The notes below the pieces were generated by a model. That model saw only the letters and a program-made list of their open reading frames with translations. It was not told the DNA's origin and ran no database searches. Made by a program: the position numbers and the translations under genes. DNA of 64,000 bases from Bryoerythrophyllum caledonicum (taxonomy: Eukaryota; Streptophyta; Bryopsida; Pottiales; Pottiaceae), in contig OZ020517.1 of NCBI GenBank assembly GCA_963971425.1, positions 11,162,501 through 11,226,500 of the forward strand. The letters are read 5' to 3'. Of the stretch, positions 23,435-35,182 are shown piece after piece; within the stretch, counting starts at the first letter, position 1; every line of letters begins with the position of its first letter.

Positions 23435-26400
23435 CTATCGTCTTAGAGCTGTGATTTGTTCCAGTTCTTCCAGAAGCTCTTGAACCAGATTCTTGAAGAT
23501 CATGTCTACGAGTTCTCGTACCACTTCACACACTTCGACCAGTGTGGATTCCTTCTCAGCCTTGAAGTCTTGCTCCAGAATGAGTTGCACTGCTGCGCAG
23601 ATGCCAGTTGAAGAAGAAGAAGCAGCAGCAGCAGCAGCAGGACAGGGCAAAACTTGAAGATTATTCCAGACCTTCTGCACCAGCGCCTGTCCCTGGTACT
23701 GCTCCTGACCCTGTCTCAGGTAGAGCCCAGCGTTTCGCATGAGTAGCTCATGTCTCAGGATCTCGTCCACGAAGTCACACAAGATACGTCTCTTCGTCTC
23801 TTCCTGCTCAGTTTGAAACCTTAGTTTCAGGAAGTGTCTTCTCACAGTGGGCTCACTGTCCAGCCACTCTTCGTTTGTGAGGTCTGAGGTGACCAGGAGG
23901 TCTCGGATGAACTCTCGCTCCTCCTCTCGACTTTTCAGGACTCGCCCCTGGCCAGAGATTGGGATGCCTTCGTCGTGTGGGAGGAGTATTCTTGGTTTCC
24001 AGGATTGGAAGGAGGGGTTTCTGTCTATGGCGGCCTTGGTAACTCTGGCAAGGTGGCGGAGGGTTCGAGCTCCCCATTCATTCCATCGATGGGCGCACTC
24101 CAGTGCCTCTAATGCATCTGCAAGGTCATGTGTGAAAGGGTTAGTCGACTTCATCCATGTGCAGGGTTTAGGGTTTAATCGTTCACTGAAATCTGCTCTT
24201 CAGTCATGTAGTCAAAATATGTAGTTGAAATCTGCTCTCTAGTCATGTTTATGTTTAGGGTTTAAGGATTCAGGTAGATTTTGATGTAAAGCCGCGTCTC
24301 TTGTACTTGGCATGTACAATTATGGCTGATGAGCATTCTTGCCTTGTATTGTATGATTATCAAGTCATCTTCATGATGTAATGCAGCTGGAATTTATTGC
24401 TTCTGTCTGTAAATAGTCCTTTCAGACTCAAGACTGTGAAACCTTCATTTCATTTGTGTTTCATGTTTAGGGTCAGGGGTTTTAGGTTCCAGGTAGATTT
24501 TCAACCCAAGCTGCGTCTCCATGGCAGTCGGATATACTCGCTCGTCAATGTCGTGTCTATGCAGCTGGAATTCATGGCTTATATGACTCAAAAAGGTGGA
24601 GCTTCATCACATACCTTGATGGATGGCAGTGGCGTTCCTCGCAGTAGCAACAGGGCGCCTCTTAGCAAGTGACTCAGGTCCGACCTCATAGCCTCGTCTT
24701 GCCACTACTTCGTCTTCTTTCTGTGTCAATCTAGTCTCCTGAAAACAATTCTTTCTCAGAGCCTGCAATTCACACTCAGGCAATAGAAAAGCTTGCTCAC
24801 AGGTCCCACTAAGAAGGTGGTACATGACTTATGCAACTCTAGGATTTAGAGATCTGATTCTTAGCTGAATGTCAGAGCCATTAGATTATTCAAGGCGCTT
24901 GGTGGTGAAGTATGGAAGAGCCTGGTGGTCTTAGAACTCAACTCAGAACTAGTTTTAGTCGCCTTTGAGAAGGAAGAAGAAGAGGTCATTTTGAACCATG
25001 AATCTCCCCCCTTTTTTCCTCTTTGAACTGATCATAGAAATGTAAAGCTATTTAGGGTTGATGTTAATAATTAAAAATGAGAAAAGAGGTCAGAAGATTG
25101 GTATCATTGCCTGACTGCTTTCGTCTAAATATTGATGTTTAAAGACCTCGTCAGAAAGCAAGAATAGAATTTCACAACGATTAGTTTGTTCAATATTCTT
25201 ACCTCTGGAAGGCCTTCGTTCTCTTTTCTGAGCGCTGTTCTGCTTTCATTCCTGTTCCTGCTTCTCACGCTGACAATGTGCATTGCTTGGCGCTCTCTTT
25301 TCCTCAGTTCAAGTTTTGCATTCAGAGCCCGTTGCCTTTTGACCTCCTCAATGAGGGCGCTGCAGGTGAGTTCTCTTCTCATCATCGGCCTCCTAGTTAG
25401 AATTCCTTCAGCGTCGTACTTCATGTCTCGGACATGAAAAAGCTTGCTACTGCATTCTGTCTTGGTGGGCGGCAGATGTGATGTGGTTGTCAAAGTCTCA
25501 CAACCAACTGTTGTCGTTGTTGCTGCTTTTGTTGCTGTAGTACGCTTCCTGACCTTCCTGTAATTTGCGAAGAAATCATAGTTCTATTTGTCATTGATTG
25601 GCACCATATTTCAGTACCATTGACACTTCTGTGCAGATGCAAATTCCAAGTCCAATTCATTCACATGAAGGTTCTCGAACAGGATTATTGTATACTAATA
25701 ACAGGCTTTGTGTAGGCATGTTAGATTTATCATGTGTAGGAATCTCCATTAGTACCTTTTCTAACGGGGTAAGGCCACAAAGGGTTTAGCCACTTATTGT
25801 TGGTTCTAGAATGTTATGACGTAATAGGATATGTTAGATTGATCATATGAGTACAGGAAAATGACAACCCATCAAAAAAGGAATTAATCACTATTGAGAC
25901 TCAAGTGATTCCAACAATGTAAGAGGCTTCTTAGCAATCATGCCGCTTCTCACTCAACGAGTGTCACTTGTCACTGAACAGGAGAGTCACTTGTTCTTGT
26001 CCTCTATGACAAGGTCCTCTTGAAAGGTTTACTAATTGTGGCCTTGGTTTTAGACTCTTACAGATAACCCAATTGGCAAAAGTAGGTGTTTCACCGGAGA
26101 AGGAAAATGTGAAGACTGAGAATAGTTGGGAGTGGAAATCAATTCTTCAACTTCATTCTTCACCTCTAAAGGTGAAGAGTGCATATTCTCAATCTTCGAA
26201 GGACAGGTGCCGCGTTGCCCATTTTATGAAGATCAAGAATGGGCAACAATGGGTGTGACATCCCGAACATAAAAATGTGCCTTAACAACAACAAATATAG
26301 CCTTGGTTGTCAATAATCATGTGAGGAGCTTACCCGATTGGAGGTGATGTCTTAGGTTTGGTGAACAGGCATCCAACTTCTCTATCAGCTGATGGAGCTT

Positions 26401-26593
26401 CTGTTTTCTGTTTCCGCTCATTTTGGTTGGCAGTTCTGTTGCGATGGTTCCTGTGCTTTGGAAATGCATGGCACTCCAACCTCACAGAATGAATTGTCTT
26501 GAAATCCTCTTCTGGATGTACAATTTGATCCGCCTTGCGACGCTTGAAACGCATCCAGTCCTTCACTTCTGTTGATTGCAGATATTTCTTCAT
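23435..26593 (-). CDS. DUF4378 domain protein (TRM/LONGIFOLIA-like C-terminus), 4 exons, about 473 aa
   Basis: Exons, from the start: 26334-26593, 25203-25557, 24615-24738 and 23435-24117, totalling 1422 bp with matching phases. An in-frame stop four codons before the ATG supports the start. The N-terminal part is basic and unrecognised (KRRKADQIVHPEEDF). The last 150 residues fit DUF4378: EEREFIRDLLVTSDL, WLDSEP, KRRILCDFVDEILRHELL, LVQKVWNNLQVLPC, then VCEVVRELVDMIFKNLVQEL. Known plant proteins with this end include TRM/LONGIFOLIA proteins linked to microtubules and cell shape; the M-motifs typical of TRMs were not identified, so only the domain is firm. An Ala/Ser run encoded by (GCA)n interrupts the domain near residue 410. 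The exon 3 acceptor has an alternative at about 24768 that would add 10 codons. Confidence 0.85.
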
Positions 26594-27790
26594 GTTGTTT
26601 TCCTATCTCTCTAGAAAAAGGGGGAATATTAGATAAAAGAGTCCTACCAAAAACTATGAATTGTCTTTGGCGACCCCATTGACTCGCTCACTTCTAAAAT
26701 GCTTGAAACAGTAAGTGAAAAACAACAAGGTTGCAGAATTCTACAAAAAATTACTACATCAAACCAACCTTGTGTGCAAGATGACCCACACCAGAAACCA
26801 GGTCCTGGAGACAACTCAGTTATACTGTATGTCCACGCACTGATTATCGCATGTAATCTGGGGTCCTCCGATTCTAGCATTGAAAATAACTCTAATTCCC
26901 AGCGGTGCCGCTAAATGTGTGGTAGCAGACAAGATATCAAGGTGCATCAGTCTGAAAATTGCAAAGAACGGGGCACACTCATACTTGTCACAGATCATTT
27001 TCCATGGTTTTTCTAGAGCTCTGAAACACTGTAATCTGTGGTCTGTCAATTCTCGCCTCTTGCAGCAAACAAATGAGCCTGAAAACTGCAAAGAACAGAG
27101 GTGAAGCTGTGCACATAGAGCTCATAAATTACAGCATTTCCTTCACAAAAAAGAGAGCATGTTGGAGGAGAATTTTGAGAGAGAGAGAGAGACAAGACTT
27201 GGAACGTTACAGTTTCTGGCACCTAACAAGCTAGTTTTTTTGTTATGAGAACTAGGAAGAGGATCCAATAATTGTTTATTTTTATTTTTTAAATAAATTT
27301 CTTTTCGGATATTAATAAGGTGGTTGCTTCAATCCAATTCCTCCCCTGCACTTGGCTGTCCTGTGGCCACCCCACAGCTCCCGTTTCCCTTAACTCCCCA
27401 GGTACCTCTCCCCTTCCACTATAATTGTACTTCATAACTGATCTAATATACATCTTGTGACTGGAATTGATGTGTGGAAATTGATATTTACCTTCCCTAT
27501 TCTACTAGGGACTACATGTTATTTCTAAAGTCACCTACAGTGTGATTAAGGCCCTAGTGTGCGGTCAATATCTAGGTGATACCCTCTTCTCTAGGAAGTC
27601 GACATGTGGCATTTACTTTAATACTTTTACATTATATACATATGCAATCTCGGTATCTACAGTAAATAACCAATTTACTTTATTGGCGATTGTCCTTGGC
27701 ATGTTGTGGACAACAAGGGGTCAACTAGTATATATATAGAAGAAGAAAAACTTCGGTCCTCAAAGGGGCCACAAGGATGATTTGTAGAGG
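26594..27790. other. Upstream region of the DUF4378 gene and intergenic DNA
   Basis: A (GA)n run at about 27178-27191 may be leader or promoter sequence of the minus-strand gene. No coding stretch is supported here. Composition turns AT-rich after 27200. Confidence 0.5.
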
Positions 27791-28049
27791 TTAAATGTGT
27801 GTTTTCAAGTTTTATAATTTTTAATCTTTAAGAGGTGTCATATAAGTCTAGAAGAGGTTGGTTGTTTTTGAGTTTACGTTTGTGTAGAAGTATGGACATT
27901 GCGTGTTGGATAGCGATGGTATTAATTTTAGTGAAAGTCTTTTTAATTGGGTTAATAGGGATATTAAATGTTTTTTCAAGACTTAGCATAGAGGGGATAA
28001 AGGTAGTAGCTCTAGCTCCAGTGGTAATGACAATAAGGGGGTCAACGTT

Positions 28050-29340
28050 CTATCCAAGAGCTGCAATGTCCTTAATACGTGGTTGGTATTTATTAAAAAA
28101 ATATTCAATTGCTTCTCGAGAAAATCTATCATTACAATATTTGAGTTTGATAAATTGGATAGTAAGGTTTGTATTTATGTGGTCCGGTGGGGGGTCTTTA
28201 TATTGTAGTCCTTTGACGCATAGTATGTATGGTCTAAATTTGGCACTACAATGACATCTTTGGATTCCACATGTCCATGGAAGTAGCCATGAAGGGACGG
28301 TGTTCTCTTGTGGGTTGTTGTAGAAGGTTTTGGCGTTCATAAGTATAAAACACCTCGATTTATTTGAAGATACAATTAGTTTTCGAATCTCCTAAACCGC
28401 TTTGTTGTGTCTTTTGACAATTAGAGAGTGTATGTGATGGTTTTGGCATTTGAGGAGTATGTGTAGCCATGTGTCCGGGTCGGTGGAGGTGCACATTGGG
28501 CATGTTATGGAAGGAAATTGTTCTATTCCAAACAAGAGTTGTTTGCGGGCATTTCCCATATATTGTCCAGTACAAAACTTAATAAGGCATATTTTTTTGT
28601 GAGTAAGTAATTGTGGGGTTTTCCAAAAGTTTGTAGAGAGTTTGTTGTCAATGTTATTGTTACCGGTCCATTTTTCTATGTTCGGGAAACTTTCCGAGAT
28701 TAAATCAAGGTTGCTAATTACATCTTGTTAATTGAGATATTTGTCCATAAATCTGATGGGGCCTTTGTCCGGGGTGTCTTCCATAGAGGACCAACTATCT
28801 CTTTGGAAGTAGTATGGGTTGGCGTGGGCGTATTCGTGCAAATGTTTAGCATCTCTATGGGATTTGCCTAGTCCTTCTTTAGCTAGTTTATCCGCTTGTT
28901 CGTTTCCCTCTATGTTGACATGTGCTCTAACTTTACAGAGGGTTGTAATTTGTGTTCAATTGTGGAGCATTTGAACCATAGATGTTAACACGGATTCGTC
29001 GGGATGACTACTGTGAGGATAGGGTGTGTTATTTGTGTGTTTGATAGATATAGTACATTTATGCAATCTGTAAAGATGTGTGCGGGTTTGTTAGTGTATT
29101 GTGTGGTGATAATTTAGAGGATTTTATATAGGGCCATGATTTCAGCTCTGAGGATATTTTGAAGTCCATGTAGTCTTTTGGATATCTTTATTTCTTTGGT
29201 TGAATTATATATTCCATATCTTGCTTTTTCTTTATGCCAATGTCTCGGATTGGCTTCTGTTGGTTCTTTGAAGGAACCATCTGTATAGTAGCTACATGCG
29301 GGGTCAAATTTTAAGGGAATGTGTTCTGAGTTTGTGGGGA
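28050..29340 (-). pseudogene. LINE RNase H domain and C-terminal zinc knuckle, broken
   Basis: RNase HI residues are recognisable: YTDGS near 29278, LRAEIMAL near 29145 and HIFTDCINVLYL near 29065, giving the D-E-D acidic set. Further downstream on the minus strand a CPMC-x11-H-x4-C knuckle (CPMCTSTDPDTWLHILLKC) lies near 28440-28505. Stops interrupt the frame repeatedly. The knuckle probably contacts template RNA or DNA, as in related LINEs. Confidence 0.8.
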
Positions 29341-29953
29341 AGGGGGAAGCGAGGTGAGGTAATTTTGTGTTGTGTTGGCATATCTAAGTTTGGACCATTT
29401 TTTGTTGTTGTTTACTGGGGTTATGGAGGGTATAGGCAGGGCTATTTTTGTATATAGTTGATGTATGTTCAGATTGTTTATTATAGAGGTGAGTGTGGCA
29501 AGTTGTTTCGTAGTGCCAACATTATTATTTTGGTGGTGTATGCATAGTATTTGTATGGTGGATGGCTCTAGTCTTTGTTTATTTCTTAGTTCTGGTGGTA
29601 ACATGGGTTCTTTGTATGGTACTAAATCTCCTTGAAATAATGCAATGATGTGAGAATCCAAAAATGGCCCTGAATGTGGCTTAAAGTTTTGGTATTGATT
29701 ATTGTCTGGTGTGATGATTAGAGTGGAAGTATATTTAGGATTGTTTCTGGCCACAAGTCTAGCTCAATATATTGCTTGTTGTGTTTCTTCTATGTTGTGG
29801 GGGTGTGCAATACCGTTTCCAGTCCATTTGTGGTCAAAGGCGTTTCCTAGTGAACCAAAGATTGTCTCTTTTGAAAGGTGAATAAAACTTAGTGAGTTGG
29901 ATGGAACATGTGACGGAGGACAAAAAGTATGATTGTTGAATGTTGAAGAATGA

Positions 29954-30490
29954 GGGCTGCTTCACACCAAGCCGAGTCGAAAGTTCGTCCATCAAAATTT
30001 CTACCCAAACTATGGCAAGAGTCCAAACTTTTGGATTAAAAAAAAACATTAAAAAATATATATATTGAAGCCTTTGGGCGGTTGTGGTGTGAAGCCCCAA
30101 AGCCCAAGTCCAAACTCCAAACTCCATATCATTACGCCAAAACAAATCAGCCCAAAATACTCAGCAAAAAAAAATTAGCCAGAAAATTTGGCCTCTTTTA
30201 TCTAACGGTCTAGATCTTGTCAGATTTTGATTATTTTATTGAAAAAATCAATGAACTCTCGAAGGAAGTTTGGGTCAACTGAAAACGGCGAACCAAGTTT
30301 TACTTGAGAGTTTGTTGCCTTGGCGCCAAAATTCTCCAAAAGTACTGCCATATAGGCACATTGGAAGACAACGACCTTTGGACTTTGGCCTTTGATGTGA
30401 AGGCCGAGAGGCCGGACTTTGGCCATTCAAGCAATCTCATTGGTGGAAACTGACGGACTCTCAACTCGGGCATTAGGTGTGAAGCGGCCC
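29954..30490. mobile_element. PIF/Harbinger-like non-autonomous element nested in the LINE
   Basis: The ends are imperfect inverted repeats: the left is GGGCTGCTTCACACC and the right, read in reverse, GGGCCGCTTCACACC. Similarity continues through GAGT-GA-AGTCCGTC. TGA flanks both sides (29951-29953 and 30491-30493), which fits a TNA target. LINE-coded protein text is found on both sides, so the element came later. 537 bp, no transposase. A hAT origin was considered, but no 8-bp duplication is present. Confidence 0.6.
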
Positions 30491-32165
30491 TGAGATTAGT
30501 GAGTCTAGGATGGGCGTGGGTAGTGTGTATTGTGCAAGTTTAAGGGGGTTAGTTTTTTAGATGCGGTATTTATATCTTTGGTATAGCCAAACTATTTCGG
30601 TTTCGAATGGTTGCATTATTGGCTCTATGTTTGTGGAAGTTTGAGATTTGTTTTGGTATTGGTTCCATAGCCATTGTAGTCTAGTGATGGGGATGGAGAT
30701 TAGATGTCTTCCATTATCTTCTATATATATGTGTGGTCATCAATAATTCTAATTGTATTGTTTGATGTCAAAATGTCTTTTTTGGGGTTGCATTTGGTTG
30801 TGTGGATATTAAAGAGGGGGATGATTATGGGTGGAATGACGTATCTTGGGTCATGAGATTGTTCTTGGGGGTGGTGTGCTTGAATGATTTCTAGATAGAA
30901 TTTATTTTCAGTGTTTTGATAATATTGTATTAATTGTGTGGAGTTATGGGCGGAGGTGTTCTCGTCATGCCATGGGAAGAGGTTCCTTTGGGGTAACCAT
31001 TTGTTGTAGGTATTGTTATTACATTGCCATTGGAAAAAATATTTGGTATCATTTTTTATAATTTTGTTTGAGTCCATATGTTTTCTGTGTTTGGGTGTGT
31101 AGAACGTGGTGATGCGCATGTATTAGGGCATGGGGTAGCAAAATAGTTGTTGGGCAATATTAAAAGTGCTTTTAACTAGTTTGGATGGTGTAACATGAAA
31201 TGTTTTGAAGTCATTGTGGTTTATAATATGTGTTCGATTTGGTAGTGTAATTTGTTTTATGTCGGTAATGTTTACTGAGAGTAGTTTTTTGTAAGAGTTT
31301 TTGGGAGAGTTGTCGGTTAATTCTTGTGTCATTTTGGGTTTCTTGTAGCCACATTTGTTCCAAAGATGAAGTTCCAAAAGAAAATCTGTGAGTGTACTTT
31401 TAAGGTAGGTTTGTGCTTCTTTTTATAGTAAAAAAATCTTTGGGTGATTGTGATCTATTGCAATCGGCTTAATTTTTTCAAGGAATGTTATTAGCACCAC
31501 CATATCTGGCAAGGATAGAGTGGGTGAGCCTTTTCTGAATCTTTCCAAGTCTACCTTTGTCATTGAGTGCATTTTGAAGTTGCTAGCCTATACATCGGAG
31601 GCTTTTTTAAAAAGGAGAAAGCTTCTAATCATTTTTAAAAAGGAGAAAGCTTCTAATCCATTAAAAAAAATTGGGAGTTGGTTTATGACATTTGACATAC
31701 ATTTGGGGAGGCTACAAATGGTTTTTTGTATGGCTATGTTTTTTTGTCTAGTTTTTTTTATGGCGGACATGGAGTATGGTACTGCGTAAAAGTTGTGTGC
31801 TAGTCCGGGTCCAATTATTGTGTCTTCCATTGTTGTTTTTTGTTTCATATTGGCCGGGCATGTTAATAGCTCTTTGCATTGTTTAGTGAGTTTTGTGGTA
31901 GTGGTGTGAATTTGTATTTTCCATTTTAGTGAGGGACAAGATGTGTGCCTAGATACACGTAAGGTTTGTTTTGGTGTAGTATGGGAATGGGTTTAAAGTT
32001 GCGGTATTTTATGTTGGCGGTTTGCAGAAGTGCTTTGAATGTGGTAGGGTTCATTTTGAATTTGTTTGGACATCTCGTGGCAGGGCATTTATGGGTGGCG
32101 ACATCCTTACTGGAACATTTGCAAAATTTGTGGATTTTATTAAGTTGGATTTGCATTGATCATAA

Positions 32166-33873
32166 TTACCCTGTTACAGCGGCGAGGTTGTCTATATATG
32201 CACCCAAGTTTATTGTGACTTGTAATGTTCCAAAGATATAGCTGTTATTACTCCTTTGCATCCATCTTAGTAGTGGTTCTAAGAAGATAATGAATAGATA
32301 TGGGCTTAAGGCATCACCTTGTATAGTTTCCTGTTGTATGGGGATGGATTGGGTTGTTCCAAAGTATTCTTCAAAGTATGAGGTAGAGGAATGGGAGTAT
32401 ATGTTTCCAACTAGTGCAACCGGGTCCGTAGGATATCCTAGGTCAGACATAATTGCGAGTAATCTAGCGTGATCAATAGAGCCAAATGCGTTTTTGAAAT
32501 CAAAGTATAAAATATATATGTCTTGGTTTGTAAATTGTGCATCTTCTAGTGTGGCTAGTATGGTTTGAAGTTGCCTAGCAGTACAGTCTAACCTTGATAA
32601 TATCACACCCTCCGTTTCACCCAAAAATGTGATATCAAGGTGTGACAATTTTGATAATATCTCGTTTGGCAATTTTAGGCAAAATGTGATATTATCAAAA
32701 AAGAAGGCAAAAAAAAATTCAGAAAAATTCAAAAAAAATAAATTAAATTACAAACTGTCATACACTTGATTTTCCAACCTGAATCAATCACCATCAGATG
32801 TTATAAATCACAAAAATCAAATAAATGAATGAGTGAAATCTCATACTCAGACTTAACAAACTAGTAAATCCATTGAAAACTAACATATGATTTATCTCAC
32901 CTCATGTCGAATGGTCATTGAGAAATAACACGTGACAAGGTGTAACTGGTTCACATTACACATGTAGTATCATCAATTCATCGCCATTCCAGCAATGAAC
33001 TTACATCCCAACGACCTGTACTATACTAAATGTGTAAAGAAACCAACCGCAAACAAACCCTTGTCCTCTCCCGAGTCTCAATGCTTTTGGAGCTCACAAC
33101 CCTCGCTCTTCCTAGAACCCTCGTCTTCACCAAAATCTATGATTTGCGCACATTTTTCATTCATGAATCACCCCCAATCGTAGATACAGAAAAATATTCC
33201 GTCGAGATATGCCATCATCCACACTTATTCATCCATCCATTTTTTATATTGTCACACTTACACTACAGATTTTGAAAAAAAAAGTGATATTATCAAGGGT
33301 CATAGTGATATTAACAAGGTAATTTTACATTAAGAAAATCTGTTTCAAGGTTTTGGGTGACAATATCAAGGTGTTATTTTAACAAGTGTGATATTATCAA
33401 GGTTAGACTATACTCATTTCCGCACGGAAGCCTTCTTGACTATTGTGTAAGATTTGGTGTTTTTCTCCATATGAAGATAATATGTATGTGAATGTGCTTG
33501 TGAAGAGTTTATAGATTGTGTTGGCTAGGGCAATTGGTCTGTGATTGGGAAGCAACAAGGAGTCACCTTTTTATATAGAAATATTGTAGAACTAGTTTTC
33601 CATAAGGCGGGAATTTGTTTTTGTTTGTAGCAGTGGGAGAACATTTAAAAATAGGAAGGGAAGTTCATGAAACCCAGGGGGCACTAGTTTTAATATGGAG
33701 TTTGGGATACAATGTGGGCTTGGGGCGTAGTTATTGCCTAGATTTTTGATGCACATGTCATATGTGGCTCGCTTAAAATAAGTATGTAGTGGGATTTGTG
33801 GTTGACTATGTTTATCTGTAGTGAAGCCGTCAAGGTCGTGCCATGGATATTGTCTTACCATGTACATGTACAT
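32166..33873 (-). pseudogene. LINE reverse transcriptase, split by an inserted element and with a mutated active site
   Basis: RT motifs read QEGFRAEMSTARQLQ across the insertion point, YILYFDFKNAFGSIDHARLL (palm motif A with its Asp), then IQGDALSPYLFIIFLEPLLR (motif B). The catalytic motif C, usually YADD, reads YIDN here, so the second catalytic aspartate is gone. RT of LINEs copies its RNA at the target site. This copy cannot do so. If the 827-bp insert and one TA copy are ignored, the two halves join in frame. Confidence 0.88.
32584..33410. mobile_element. Tc1/mariner-pogo-like non-autonomous element nested in the LINE RT
   Basis: Terminal repeats of about 25 bp (AGTCTAACCTTGATAATATC and onward) are flanked by TA on both sides (32582-32583 and 33411-33412). 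Several further GATATTATCAAGG/CCTTGATAATATC motifs sit inside both ends as subterminal repeats. The 827-bp element encodes no transposase. The CAGT-start and TA duplication point to the mariner/pogo superfamily. Confidence 0.78.
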
Positions 33874-35100
33874 AGGTGGTCAGGTAAATAATTGCATGTA
33901 GGTACAATGGATCTGATATTTTTTGTTTGTTGGTTATATATCCCATTTGGAATGTCTTTGGGGCTATTTAGGATATTATTATACTCGTTGGTGATATAGT
34001 CTAGTGGTGGAGATTCACTATTTTTGAAGACTCTTCTATTAATTTTCTTTGGGCTAGTTTCATATAATTGTATGTATTTGGAGATGGCTTTTTTCATGTT
34101 CTTTTTTGGATACATGTCGTAGTCTACTAGTTTGTAATTCTCAAAGTTAACCGAAATTAACCTTAAGCGAGCCCACCTAATCAGATCGTTTCCAGGGATT
34201 CTATCGTGTGTCAAACTTTCTAAATCTGAAGACAATTCACGCTTAATACCTCAGCACCTCCCGGAGGATGGCTTCCCTTTACTTTAGTGACCAGTAACAA
34301 GTATCCACAAGTGTTTAGTTTAAACTCTGTTGAGCGTCAGAGTAGGTTTTTGGCAAGTTTTTACAGTGCCCGGAAAGTCACTATCCTCCATTGTCACAAT
34401 CCAGAGGCCACAATATCCACAGTCTAATTCTACAACTTGAAAGAGTTTAAAGGTTGCAGCTAGTTTACCGGCCTTTACAAACTACCGAAAAATAGTCTCG
34501 GTAAACTATTCACATACATTCACGTTCCAACTACAACCACACCCAATGAATCAAACAAAAAAGATACAAAAATCACAACAGTCTAGTGCTAAGAAAATCA
34601 CATAAGCAAGGGACCTCATCCACTGTAAGGGTAGAAACCCCATAATACTCCGGACTCAGACTTAGCCAAGATCTCTTATGGTGTATCAATATGGGGGATA
34701 TCACCCCTCCTCCCCACCAATCCAAACATTTCCGACTTAAGGGAGGCTATTATAAATAGCAGTGGGCTTCTCGGATCCCATCCGGTAAGCAACTCTTCTC
34801 GGTCCAACCGGTCAAGGATTTGGAATAAATCCCGGATCTTACTCCACCATCTAGCTTGGATATCCTACACCCTCCGGTAGCCTCAACTCGCATTCAACCA
34901 CATAACATTCAACAAGCCACAACCTTGCACATCTTAGCAAAGACTCACTAGGAGGACTCAACCCTCTCCCTCTCTACTCACACAAGCTCAACAAAGACTC
35001 TAGACACAAACAATGAAGGCAAGACACAAGCAAATCAACAAAGAGAAGAGTATTTAAACCAAGAACCCAAGGCTCCTTAACTACACAAAGGTCACTAAAT

Positions 35101-35182
35101 GGTGGAAATGGCATCTAGATCCTAAAAGGTGGAAATGGCATCTAGATCTCCAAAAGGTGGAAATGGCATCTAGATCCTAAAA
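35101..35182 (+). repeat. Three tandem 27-28 bp units
   Basis: GGTGGAAATGGCATCTAGAT begins at 35101, 35128 and 35156, with CCTAAAA or CTCCAAAA tails. Nearly identical copies, so a recent expansion. Confidence 0.97.

Larger units (their letters stand above)
27800..34240 (-). mobile_element. Degenerate LINE with RT, RNase H and terminal zinc knuckle
   Basis: Read on the minus strand, 34235-33592 gives pre-RT and RT start (PWHDLDGFTTD, PSPHCIPNSIL), and 33590-32166 gives the RT core. From 31.4 to 29.3 kb lies a connecting region, 29.3-28.9 kb holds RNase H, and about 28.5 kb holds a CCHC knuckle. The copy has many stops. No upstream endonuclease is visible before 34240, where the sequence changes character, so the 5' part is probably lost. 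Two younger elements interrupt it (32584-33410 and 29954-30490). Excluding them it is about 5.1 kb. No clear poly(A)-type tail was found near 27.8 kb, and that border is approximate. Confidence 0.85.

Noticed and set aside
23847..24224. 125-codon plus frame
   Set aside because: Antisense of the last exon of the DUF4378 gene.
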